Below are positions 1-6,462 of a DNA stretch of 16,182 bases, piece after piece (the stretch's first letter is position 1; each line of letters opens with the position of its first letter). The notes below the pieces were generated by a model. It was not told the origin of the DNA. It saw only the letters and a list, made by a program, of their open reading frames with translations, and ran no database searches. Origin of the DNA: WVWW01 sp041568335 (GTDB taxonomy: Bacteria > Acidobacteriota > Polarisedimenticolia > Polarisedimenticolales > Polarisedimenticolaceae); contig JBFFZZ010000040.1 of assembly GCA_041568335.1 (NCBI GenBank), positions 1-16,182 on the forward strand, read 5' to 3'. The position numbers and the translations under genes were made by a program.

Positions 1-276
1 CTCGGTCATTGGCGTCACCGACGTGCTTGGTGAGGGGCGCGCTTCGCGCGCCCGCTCGGCAAGTCCCACTCAACAAGACGGTCTGTCGTTCGCGACGAAT
101 CAGCAAGATCCGGGGCGCGAGTGGTGGATTCCGCGGAGGAATTCGGTGACCGCGTTCTCGCTGGATTCGAACTGCTTGAAGATGCCGACGAACGTGATCG
201 TCGACCGGGGTTCTCCGTGGGACGATATGCTTCGAATACCGGTGATCGGACGGACGATGCAAGGGGCGGGACCGCG
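1..276. other. Upstream region without a convincing gene; GC-rich hairpins
   Basis: I recognise no protein in any frame here. The reading frame of the downstream reductase stays open back to a GTG at 121, but that extra stretch does not look like the start of an aldo/keto reductase, so I treat it as non-coding. A perfect 8-bp inverted repeat, GGGCGCGC-TTC-GCGCGCCC, occupies 35-53, and a smaller GTCG-TTCG-CGAC hairpin lies at 85-96. Neither is followed by a T tract, so they are not standard intrinsic terminators on the + strand. The region may hold the promoter and leader of the gene at 277, but I could not pick a clear -35/-10 pair. Confidence 0.4.
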
Positions 277-1365
277 ATGAAGAAACGGAGCGAGCTGGCG
301 CCGGATCTCGGTATCTCGCGGGTCGTTACGGGCTTGTGGCAAATCGCGGACATGGAGCGCGACGGCAAGACGCTGGACGCCGACGCGGCGGCGGACGCGC
401 TCGTGCCTCATGTCGACGCGGGCTTCACGACGTTCGACATGGCCGATCACTACGGTTCGGCGGAGCTCGTCGCCGGTGCCTTGCGCGCCCGTTTTCCCGG
501 TCCGGAGCAGCTTCAGCTACTCACGAAGTGGGTGCCGCCTCCCGGTCCGATCACTCGTGACGACACCCGTACGGCGGTGCAACGCGCGCTCGAGCGGATC
601 GGCGTCGAGCGGCTCGACCTGTTGCAGTTCCACGCCTGGAACTACGACGATCCGCGTTACCTGGATGGCCTGTTCTACCTCGACGAGCTCCGGCGCGAGG
701 GGTTGATCCGCCACCTCGGGTTGACCAACTTCGACACGGCGCACCTACGCCTCGTCGTCCATAGCGGGATCGAGATCGTCTCCAACCAGGTCAGCTTCTC
801 GCTGCTTGACCGGCGGCCGGTCGCCGGCCTGTCCCCGTTCTGCGTCGAGAAAGGCATCCGGCTACTGGCCTACGGGACGCTCGCCGGTGGTTTCCTGACC
901 TCGCGTTTCCTCGGCGCCGCCGACCCGGGACAGCAGGACCTTCCGACCTGGTCGCTGATGAAGTACCGGCGGTTCATCGAGGCGGCGGGCGGTTGGGAAC
1001 GGTTTCAAAAAGTGCTGAGTGCGCTTGATGGAGTGGCCCGCCGGCTCGGCGTGTCGATCGCCAACGTCGCGACGCGTTACGTGCTCGAGCAGCCGGCCGT
1101 GGGGGGTGTCATCGTCGGCGCGCGTCCCGGTCAAAGCGATCACCTCGACGACAATCTCGCCTTGCTCGAGTTCGCATTCGACGATGCGAGCCGCCGCGAG
1201 GTCGACGACGCCGTTTCCGATCTGGACGCGATCCCGGGCGATAGCGGGGACGAGTACCGCCGCGCGCCCTCCTCACGGCGTCCGGTGATCTCAGCCACCA
1301 CGTCGAGGCGGCCCCAGTGCCGTTCGACGTACACGCGGGCAAGGACGGACGGCAACGCGCACTGA
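277..1365 (+). CDS. Aldo/keto reductase, C-terminus out of frame with the following RidA domain
   Basis: NAD(P)H-dependent oxidoreductase of the aldo/keto reductase superfamily (TIM barrel), likely cytoplasmic; the substrate cannot be told from sequence. From the ATG at 277 the product is 362 residues. The classical tetrad is visible: Asp54 and Tyr59 in FDMADHYG, Lys84 in LLTKW and His119 in LLQFHAW. The C-terminal cofactor-binding part carries GGVIVGARPGQSDHLDDN. The ATG at 277 is chosen because family-like sequence (ISRVVTGLWQ) begins just after it and a G-rich stretch at 263-270 can serve as ribosome binding site; the frame remains open further upstream. After GDEYRRAP (codons up to 1269) the frame becomes an arginine/serine/threonine-rich tail unlike the family, while the -1 frame continues sensibly into the RidA gene. 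The native protein was probably an AKR-RidA fusion. The gene overlaps the next by 49 bases. Confidence 0.88.
   Translation: MKKRSELAPDLGISRVVTGLWQIADMERDGKTLDADAAADALVPHVDAGFTTFDMADHYGSAELVAGALRARFPGPEQLQLLTKWVPPPGPITRDDTRTAVQRALERIGVERLDLLQFHAWNYDDPRYLDGLFYLDELRREGLIRHLGLTNFDTAHLRLVVHSGIEIVSNQVSFSLLDRRPVAGLSPFCVEKGIRLLAYGTLAGGFLTSRFLGAADPGQQDLPTWSLMKYRRFIEAAGGWERFQKVLSALDGVARRLGVSIANVATRYVLEQPAVGGVIVGARPGQSDHLDDNLALLEFAFDDASRREVDDAVSDLDAIPGDSGDEYRRAPSSRRPVISATTSRRPQCRSTYTRARTDGNAH
1245..1316 (+). other. Probable frameshift site joining AKR and RidA
   Basis: In the RidA frame the sequence is open from just after a TAG at 1242-1244. From 1269 to 1316 it reads LLTASGDLSHHVEAAP, which looks like a natural continuation of the reductase ending GDEYRRAP in the other frame. 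The CCC at 1267-1269 is the simplest crossover: one extra C there, or a -1 ribosomal slip, would give an uninterrupted protein from 277 to 1727. I see the reading-frame pattern directly; that homologues are fused is from memory of the family and could not be searched. Confidence 0.6.
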
Positions 1366-1727
1366 GCGGCACCGAGTGGGAAGAGATCGGCGCCTACTGT
1401 CGCGCGATACGGTGCGGCTCGAGGATCCTCGTTTCCGGCACCACGGCGACACACGGCGAGCGAGCGATCGGTGGCCGCGACGCGGTCGCGCAAGCCCATT
1501 TCGTGATCGACAAGATCGCGGCAGCCGTCCGTTCGCTGGGCGGCCGCTTCGAGGACATCGTCCGCACGCGGATCTACGTCAGCCGGATCGACGACCGGGA
1601 AGCCGTCGCGCGTGTTCACGGCGAACGGTTTCGCGACGTGCTTCCCGCCAGCACGCTCGTTCAGGCGTCGCTCGTCGGTGAGGAGTACCTGGTGGAGATG
1701 GAGGCCGAGGCACGCATCGTCGATTAA
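1317..1727 (+). CDS. RidA/YjgF-like domain protein lacking the catalytic arginine
   Basis: Rid-family (YjgF/YER057c/UK114) domain, 136 residues if read from the GTG at 1317, which has a weak GAGG 8 bases upstream at 1305-1308. RILVSGTTA, the helix around HFVIDKIAAAVRSLGG, the RTRIYVSRIDD strand and LVEMEAEARIVD match the fold. RidA deaminates reactive enamine/imine intermediates with an arginine in the PARSCVEV motif (Arg105 in E. coli). Here the aligned stretch is LPASTLVQ, so the arginine appears to be serine (about residue 112), placing it among Rid-like groups not expected to have 2-aminoacrylate deaminase activity. The open frame extends upstream of the GTG and encodes what looks like the end of the reductase, so this is more likely the C-terminal domain of an AKR-RidA fusion than an independent gene; translational coupling is the alternative. 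Confidence 0.85.
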   Translation: MPFDVHAGKDGRQRALSGTEWEEIGAYCRAIRCGSRILVSGTTATHGERAIGGRDAVAQAHFVIDKIAAAVRSLGGRFEDIVRTRIYVSRIDDREAVARVHGERFRDVLPASTLVQASLVGEEYLVEMEAEARIVD

Positions 1728-1731
1728 GGTT

Positions 1732-1759
1732 TTCACCCGACGATCATTCCCCGTATACT
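1732..1759 (+). promoter_or_regulatory. Candidate sigma70-type promoter, possibly giving a leaderless mRNA
   Basis: TTCACC at 1732-1737 (4 of 6 matches to TTGACA) and TATACT at 1754-1759 (5 of 6 matches to TATAAT) are separated by 16 bases. Transcription would start about 7 bases after the -10, at about 1766, which is the A of the ATG of the DUF4197 gene. No Shine-Dalgarno sequence precedes that ATG. Found by eye only. Confidence 0.5.
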
Positions 1760-1765
1760 CGAAAC

Positions 1766-2470
1766 ATGCGATGCGCGGTTTTGCGGGTGATCGTAGTGGT
1801 CGGCTGCCTCACGCTACCCGGTTGTGCTTCTCTGATTGAAGATATCGAGCGGTCGCTAGAGACGGCCGATGCGAGTACGCCGACGGATGGGCTACGCGAA
1901 GCTCTGGCGGTGGGTACGACGCGTGCCGTCGATCGTCGCGGGCGGCAAGGCGGCTACCTTGGCGATCGGCTCGTCGAGATCGCGGTGCCCGACGAGTTCG
2001 ACGCGGCGGCACGCGCGCTTCGTGTCCTCGGACGCGACGATCTGGTCGAGGACTTCAAGCTCGGAATGAACCGGGCGGCGGAGGCTGCCGCACCCGTTGC
2101 CCGCGACGTATTCGTCCAGTCCATTCGGCGGATGACCTTCGAGGACGCCCGTGCCATCCTTCAAGGACACGACACCGCCGCGACGGATTTTTTTCGACGG
2201 ACGGCCGGACCCGAGCTCGAGCGCCGTTTCTTGCCGATTGTCGAAGACAAGCTCGCGGTGGTCGGTGCGACGCGTGACTTCGACGATTTGATGCGGCGTA
2301 TCGAGACCTTACCGCTCGTCGACAAACCGGTCTTCGACTTGACGTCTTACGTCACCGATCGCGCCCTGAACGGCCTGTTCGATACGCTTGCCGAGGAGGA
2401 GCGGCGCATCCGCACCGAACCGCTCGCGCGTACGACCGCCCTCCTGAAGCGCTGGTTCGGCGACGACTAG
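1766..2470 (+). CDS. DUF4197 family lipoprotein
   Basis: A 234-residue protein of unknown molecular function that matches the DUF4197 family over essentially its whole length. The N-terminus is a lipoprotein signal: a short hydrophobic core (residues 6-16) and the lipobox LPGC with the modified cysteine at residue 20, so the mature protein should be anchored to a membrane facing the periplasm. Family-like stretches are GLREALAVGT near residue 43, GGYLGDRLVEIAVP, FKLGMNRAAEAAAP, MTFEDARAILQGHDTAAT, DLTSYVTDRALNGLF and the end ARTTALLKRWFG. The ATG at 1766 is fixed by the signal peptide. It stands alone: 38 bases after the RidA gene with its own candidate promoter, and 142 bases before the stress-protein gene. 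Confidence 0.9.
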   Translation: MRCAVLRVIVVVGCLTLPGCASLIEDIERSLETADASTPTDGLREALAVGTTRAVDRRGRQGGYLGDRLVEIAVPDEFDAAARALRVLGRDDLVEDFKLGMNRAAEAAAPVARDVFVQSIRRMTFEDARAILQGHDTAATDFFRRTAGPELERRFLPIVEDKLAVVGATRDFDDLMRRIETLPLVDKPVFDLTSYVTDRALNGLFDTLAEEERRIRTEPLARTTALLKRWFGDD

Positions 2471-2612
2471 TCCGGGCGCGCGCGCATTGAATTTCCTGCT
2501 GAATTGGGGCGTTTTTTCCGTACGTGAAAACCGAAATGGCCGCGGGGTAATTCACGACTGCGCCGGTGACTCCATGACGTTACAAAATAAATAGAAGGAA
2601 GGAGGCACCAAG
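2471..2612 (+). promoter_or_regulatory. Leader/promoter region of the stress-protein operon
   Basis: This 142-base gap holds a T6 run at 2512-2517 without a good hairpin before it, an inverted repeat CGTGAA (2523-2528) / TTCACG (2551-2556) with a 22-base spacer, and an AT-rich patch at 2580-2593 that stands out in this GC-rich DNA and could contain a -10 region, although I found no well-spaced -35. It ends in a very strong ribosome binding site, AAGGAAGGAGG at 2595-2605, 7 bases before the ATG at 2613. The inverted repeat may be an operator or the base of an mRNA stem-loop. Confidence 0.4.
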
Positions 2613-3059
2613 ATGAGAGAGATCAAGAGAATCCTGGTCACCACGGACTTCTCCGAGACCTCCCGGACGGCCTTCCCCCTCGTTCAGGAGATGGCCGACA
2701 AGTTCGGCGCCGAGATCGTCCTCCTTCACGTGCTCGATGCGCATCTCCCGCCGCTGGTGTTCGAGCCCAGCGGGGTCAGCGCCGGTGAGTTCGAGCAGCA
2801 GCGCGTGGAGCGAGCCAAGGCCCGGGCCGCTGCTTTCGCCGACCACCTCGGGCAAGGCATCGAGACGTCCGTGACCTGCGGGATCCCGCACGTCGAAATC
2901 GTGAAGTTCGCCGAGGACAACGCGATCGACATGGTCGTGATGGCCACGCACGGGCGCGGGTTCTTCTCGCACGCGATCCTCGGCTCGACGACCGAGCGAG
3001 TCGTCCGCCGGTCGCCCTGTCCGGTCCTCACGGTCCGCGACGACTCGCTCGAAGATTGA
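2613..3059 (+). CDS. Universal stress protein (UspA family)
   Basis: Single-domain Usp protein of 148 residues, the usual length, probably cytoplasmic and dimeric. It begins with the family pattern KRILVTTDFSETS (first beta strand and the aspartate near the adenine site) and ends with the nucleotide-binding stretch ATHGRGFFSHAILGST followed by ERVVRRSPCPVLTV. The GRG-x7-GST arrangement is typical of ATP-binding Usp proteins, so nucleotide binding is expected. The ATG is fixed by the very strong Shine-Dalgarno sequence 7 bases upstream. It is the first gene of a co-directional run reaching 7271, followed 43 bases later by a CBS-domain gene; Usp and CBS proteins both sense adenine nucleotides and are often found together in stress or anaerobic-energy regulons. 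Its actual ligand and partner are unknown. Confidence 0.93.
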   Translation: MREIKRILVTTDFSETSRTAFPLVQEMADKFGAEIVLLHVLDAHLPPLVFEPSGVSAGEFEQQRVERAKARAAAFADHLGQGIETSVTCGIPHVEIVKFAEDNAIDMVVMATHGRGFFSHAILGSTTERVVRRSPCPVLTVRDDSLED

Positions 3060-3061
3060 CG

Positions 3062-3077
3062 CCGGCGGTGCCGGTTT
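3062..3077 (+). promoter_or_regulatory. Small GC hairpin with short T run between operon genes
   Basis: CCGGC-GGT-GCCGG (3062-3074) is a perfect 5-bp stem with a three-base loop, followed by TTT. It lies just after the stress-protein stop and before the ribosome binding site of the CBS gene. It is too weak for a confident terminator; it could partially attenuate transcription or stabilise an mRNA end, making the first gene more abundant than the rest. Confidence 0.3.
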
Positions 3078-3102
3078 AACGTCCGCATCCAAAGGAAGAC
3101 AG

Positions 3103-3654
3103 ATGAGTGTGAGCACAGTCGAAGACGTGATGGTTCGAGACGTCGCGGTGATTCGATCCGACGCCGACGTCCACGAGCTGGAGCAAAAACTGCTGCGGGA
3201 CGGCATCCACGGCATGCCCGTGGTCGACGCCGACGGGACCTTGGTCGGGGTGGTCAGCCAGACCGACCTGATCGCCTGGCACTACTTCAGCGGGATCGAC
3301 AGCTCGTCGTTCTACCGGACCGATCATTCGATGCCGGAGAAGGAAGAGTACGGGGAGCTGCGGCTGACGGATATCCGCTCGGCCAGGGTGGCCGAGGTCA
3401 TGTCGCCCGTGGTTTACTGCATCTGTCCCGATCAATCGATCGCCCTCGCGGCTGCGCGACTGCTCGCGCGTCGGATCCACCGGCTCGTCGTCGTCGACAC
3501 CGCGGGCAGAGTCCTCGGGACCGTGTCCGCAATCGATTTGATGCGCGCGGTTCCGGGCATCGAAGAGGCGCTCGAGGAGGCCGATCTCGAGAAGGACTTC
3601 CTTGCCGCCAGAGCCCATTCCGAAGCAATCAAACGCCCGTCCGCTGAGACCTGA
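3103..3654 (+). CDS. Two-CBS-domain protein
   Basis: A 183-residue protein made almost entirely of one Bateman module, likely a cytoplasmic adenine-nucleotide sensor. CBS1 spans about residues 7-65 (VEDVMVRDVAVIRSDADV, then GMPVVDADGTLVGVVSQTDLI); CBS2 spans about 93-150 (VAEVMSPVVYCICPDQSI, then RLVVVDTAGRVLGTVSAIDLM). A linker of about 27 charged residues separates them, and a helical acidic tail (EEALEEADLEKDF) follows. There is no catalytic domain, so it probably regulates a partner by binding AMP, ADP, ATP or a related ligand. The start is supported by AAAGGAAG about 7 bases before the ATG. It lies 43 bases after the stress-protein gene and 13 bases before a cytochrome c gene in the same orientation. 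Confidence 0.92.
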   Translation: MSVSTVEDVMVRDVAVIRSDADVHELEQKLLRDGIHGMPVVDADGTLVGVVSQTDLIAWHYFSGIDSSSFYRTDHSMPEKEEYGELRLTDIRSARVAEVMSPVVYCICPDQSIALAAARLLARRIHRLVVVDTAGRVLGTVSAIDLMRAVPGIEEALEEADLEKDFLAARAHSEAIKRPSAET

Positions 3655-3667
3655 TCGGAGGTTCGTC

Positions 3668-4030
3668 ATGTTCAGGGCAATCTGGAAATCGTTGACCGTC
3701 GTTCCGGTGGCGCTGCTGCTGGGTGTCACTCTCACCGCTCCTCCGGTTGCCGCCGGCGATGTCCCGGGCGGCCAGGCGGCGTTCGTCGCACAGAAATGCG
3801 ACATGTGTCACTCCGTGGCGCAGGCCGAGATCGTGGCGAAGGTCAAGTCCGAGAAGATGAAAGGACCGGATCTGCCCGCGGTTGCCCGCGACACCGAGTG
3901 GATCTCGCAGTTCCTCAAGCGCGAGATCCAGCTCGACGGCCAGAACCACAAGAAGGAGTACAAGGGTACCGAGGAAGAGCTGCAGGCGATCTCCGCCTGG
4001 TTGGCCCAGTTGGAGGTGCCCGCCGAATAA
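3668..4030 (+). CDS. Small periplasmic monohaem cytochrome c
   Basis: A 120-residue exported class-I-like cytochrome c, probably a soluble periplasmic electron carrier. Residues 1-29 form a signal peptide (basic start, hydrophobic run VVPVALLLGVTL, cleavage near PVAAG). The single haem site is CDMCH, with Cys44, Cys47 and proximal His48. The usual distal methionine well after the haem site is missing: the only Met after CDMCH is Met64 in SEKMKGPDL, much earlier than normal. His94 in QNHKKEYKG is a possible alternative, giving a bis-His haem of low potential, but this is inference. The domain ends with the typical C-terminal helix EELQAISAWLAQL. The ATG at 3668 is chosen because it gives the signal peptide and has GGAG about 7 bases upstream; the open frame extends further back into the CBS gene. 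nadA starts 11 bases after its stop. Confidence 0.88.
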   Translation: MFRAIWKSLTVVPVALLLGVTLTAPPVAAGDVPGGQAAFVAQKCDMCHSVAQAEIVAKVKSEKMKGPDLPAVARDTEWISQFLKREIQLDGQNHKKEYKGTEEELQAISAWLAQLEVPAE

Positions 4031-4041
4031 GGCTGCGGCCG

Positions 4042-5073
4042 ATGTCCGTCCAGGCGATCTTCGACGATCTGAAGGATAAGCTGCGGGACGTCGTCCCTGA
4101 AGCGGAGTTGCGAATCAAGGCGGAGCTCGCCGAGGCGGTCCTACGCCTCAAACGCGAGTGCAACGCCGTCATCCTGGGTCACAACTACATGGAGCCCGCG
4201 CTGTTCCACTCCGTCCCGGATTACACCGGAGATTCGCTGGAGCTGTGCCGCGCCGCGGCTCGGACCTCCGCCGAAACGATCGTCTTTTGCGGCGTCCGCT
4301 TCATGGCGGAAACGGCCAAGATCCTCAACCCGGGCAAGACGGTCCTCCTACCCTCCCCCGTTGCCGGGTGCTCGCTGGCGGAGAGCATCGACGTACAGGA
4401 CCTACGCGAGCTGAAACACCGCTTCCCCGGCGTTCCGGTCGTCGTCTACATCAACACGTACGCCGGGGTGAAAGCCGAGGCGGACTATTGCTGTACCTCG
4501 GGGAATGCCGCGAACGTGGTGCGTTCGATCGAGGCCGACACCGTGATTTTCGTCCCCGACGAGTATCTCGCGGCCAACGTGGCCCGCGAAACCGGCATGC
4601 GTTTTCACCGGTCGTCCGCCGAGGAGCGTCTTGGAGGCAGCAACGGGAAGCGGACGCTGATCGGTTGGTCCGGCCGCTGTGAGGTGCACGAGAAGTTCAG
4701 CGTCGCCGATGTCGAGAACGCGCGCAAGCAGTTCCCGGAGGTGCTCGTTCTGGCGCACCCCGAGTGTCGTCCCGACGTCATCGATGCCGCCGACTTCTCG
4801 GGCAGCACCGCGGCGATGATCCGTTGCGTAAGAGACACCGAGGCCTCGAGCTACCTTCTGCTGACCGAGTGCTCGATGGGGGACAACATCATCGCCGAGA
4901 ACCCGCGCAAGAAGATGGTCCGCATCTGCAGCGTGCGCTGCCCGCACATGAACGAGATCACACTCGAGCAAACGCTCGCCTCCCTCGAGCAGAATCGCTA
5001 CGAGATCGACGTGCCGGAGCCGGTGCGCACGCGCGCCGCGCGCGCGATCGAACGCATGCTGGCGGTCGGCTGA
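4042..5073 (+). CDS. nadA: Quinolinate synthase NadA
   Basis: Condenses iminoaspartate with dihydroxyacetone phosphate to quinolinate, the [4Fe-4S]-dependent step of de novo NAD synthesis, in the cytoplasm. The 343-residue product is full length. Family signatures: VILGHNYMEPAL (His46 of the active-site GHNY), FCGVRFMAETAKILNP, and the three cluster cysteines at about Cys110 (PVAGCSLAE), Cys213 (GRCEVHEKF) and Cys300 (RCPHMNEITLE); also LAHPECRPDV and CSMGDNI. The single cluster is oxygen-labile in known NadA enzymes. The ATG at 4042 is preferred, 11 bases after the cytochrome stop, although the preceding AAGG is a weak ribosome binding site; the frame is open further upstream but only as a shadow of the cytochrome gene. 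nadB and nadC are not in this window. Placement between a cytochrome and tryptophanase is unusual, since NadA genes normally sit with other NAD genes. Confidence 0.95.
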   Translation: MSVQAIFDDLKDKLRDVVPEAELRIKAELAEAVLRLKRECNAVILGHNYMEPALFHSVPDYTGDSLELCRAAARTSAETIVFCGVRFMAETAKILNPGKTVLLPSPVAGCSLAESIDVQDLRELKHRFPGVPVVVYINTYAGVKAEADYCCTSGNAANVVRSIEADTVIFVPDEYLAANVARETGMRFHRSSAEERLGGSNGKRTLIGWSGRCEVHEKFSVADVENARKQFPEVLVLAHPECRPDVIDAADFSGSTAAMIRCVRDTEASSYLLLTECSMGDNIIAENPRKKMVRICSVRCPHMNEITLEQTLASLEQNRYEIDVPEPVRTRAARAIERMLAVG

Positions 5074-5091
5074 CCGCGAACGGAGAGAGTC

Positions 5092-6462
5092 GTGACCCGC
5101 ATCATCGAGCCCTTCCGCATCAAGGTCGTCGAGCAGCTCCGCATGACGACGCGCGAGGAGCGCGAGACGATCCTCCGCCGTGCCCACTGGAACCTCTTCC
5201 GCATCCCCGCCGAAGAGATCCTCATCGATCTGCTGACCGATTCCGGGACGGGAGCGATGTCCTCGGAGCAGTGGGCCGCGATGATGCGCGGCGACGAGTC
5301 GTACGCGGGGGCCAGGTCATGGTACCGCTTTCGCGATCGTGTGCGGGAGATCACCGGTTTCCGGCAGATCATCCCGACCCACCAGGGCCGTGCGGCGGAG
5401 CGGATCCTGTTCACCTGTCTCGGGGTGCGAGACCGCGTCGTCATCAGCAACACGCACTTCGATACAACGCGCGCAAACGTCGAGTTCCTGGGCGGGCGCG
5501 CCGTCGACATCCCGATCGCCGAGGCCCTGGTGCCCGCCGAGGAGCATCCGTTCAAGGGCAACATCGATCTCGTCGCGCTCGAGCGGTTGCTCGGTGACAC
5601 GTCGGGCGACGTCGCCTGTGTGATCCACACCGTGACCAACAACTCCGGCGGCGGCCAGCCGGCCTCGCTGGCCAACATCCGCGCGGCCTCGGAGCTGTGC
5701 CGCGCTCGTGGCGTGCCGTTCTACCTCGACGCTTGCCGCTTCGCCGAGAACGCCTACTTCATCAAGTTGCGTGAGCGCGGCCAAGCCGATCGCAGCGTCT
5801 TCGGGATCGCCAAGGAGATGTTCTCGCATGCGGACGGCGCCACGTTCAGCGCGAAGAAGGACGGCCTGGCCAACATCGGGGGATTCCTGGCCACCAACGA
5901 CGATGCGCTGGCGACCAAAGAAGAAGAGCTCCTGATCCTCACGGAGGGATTCCCGACCTACGGCGGCATGGCCGGCCGGGACCTCGATGCGATCAGCGTC
6001 GGGCTGAAGGAGGTCCTCGACGAGGACTACCTGCGGTACCGGCTCGCGGCGACGCGTTACCTGGGCAACCAACTGACCGAGCTGGACATCCCCATCGTGC
6101 GTCCACCGGGAGGTCACGCGGTCTACATCGACGCGGGCGCTTTCTTGCCGCACATCCCACCGGCCGAGCTTCCGGCGCAGGCGCTGGCCTGCGCGTTCTA
6201 TCTCGAGGGCGGCGTGCGGGGCGTGGAGATCGGGACGTTGATGTTCGGTGGTATCGACCCGCGGACCCAGCAAGAACGCTTCGCGCCGCTCGAGCTGTTG
6301 CGGTTGGCGATCCCGCGCCGCGTCTACACGCAGACGCAGATCGACTACGTGATCGACGTCGCCTGCGCGGTCGCCGGGAGAAAGGATTCGCTTCGCGGGA
6401 TGCGTATCGTCGAGCAGGCCAAGCATCTGCGGCACTTCAGCGCCAAACTGGAACCCCGATGA
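5092..6462 (+). CDS. tnaA: Tryptophanase (tryptophan indole-lyase)
   Basis: PLP enzyme of the beta-eliminating lyase family, 456 residues, full length; expected reaction is L-tryptophan to indole, pyruvate and ammonia in the cytoplasm. The PLP lysine is the second Lys of SAKKDGL (Lys256); GGQPASLAN, RFAENAYFIK and EGFPTYGGMAGRD are family blocks. Two residues separate tryptophanase from tyrosine phenol-lyase: Asp in HFDTT (about Asp124; Thr in the phenol-lyase) and His in LRHFSAKL (about His448; Phe in the phenol-lyase). Both point to tryptophanase, though much of the sequence around them resembles both enzymes. The start is GTG at 5092 with GGAGAGAG just upstream, 18 bases after nadA. No TnaC-like leader peptide fits in that gap, so the tryptophan-induced control known from E. 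coli is not apparent. Its TGA overlaps the ATG of the ZIP gene (ATGA). Confidence 0.9.
   Translation: MTRIIEPFRIKVVEQLRMTTREERETILRRAHWNLFRIPAEEILIDLLTDSGTGAMSSEQWAAMMRGDESYAGARSWYRFRDRVREITGFRQIIPTHQGRAAERILFTCLGVRDRVVISNTHFDTTRANVEFLGGRAVDIPIAEALVPAEEHPFKGNIDLVALERLLGDTSGDVACVIHTVTNNSGGGQPASLANIRAASELCRARGVPFYLDACRFAENAYFIKLRERGQADRSVFGIAKEMFSHADGATFSAKKDGLANIGGFLATNDDALATKEEELLILTEGFPTYGGMAGRDLDAISVGLKEVLDEDYLRYRLAATRYLGNQLTELDIPIVRPPGGHAVYIDAGAFLPHIPPAELPAQALACAFYLEGGVRGVEIGTLMFGGIDPRTQQERFAPLELLRLAIPRRVYTQTQIDYVIDVACAVAGRKDSLRGMRIVEQAKHLRHFSAKLEPR

Noticed and set aside
23..280. Small + strand frame of 85 codons at the left edge
   Set aside because: No recognisable domain, no good ribosome binding site, overlaps the reductase start; codon pattern unconvincing.
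2512..2517. T6 run after the DUF4197 gene as an intrinsic terminator
   Set aside because: The preceding sequence forms only a weak AATT/AATT pairing, not a GC-rich stem.
4402..6435. Long open frames on the - strand opposite nadA and tnaA (261 and 372 codons)
   Set aside because: They mirror strong, full-length known enzymes on the + strand; such open antisense frames are common in GC-rich DNA, and their products resemble no family.
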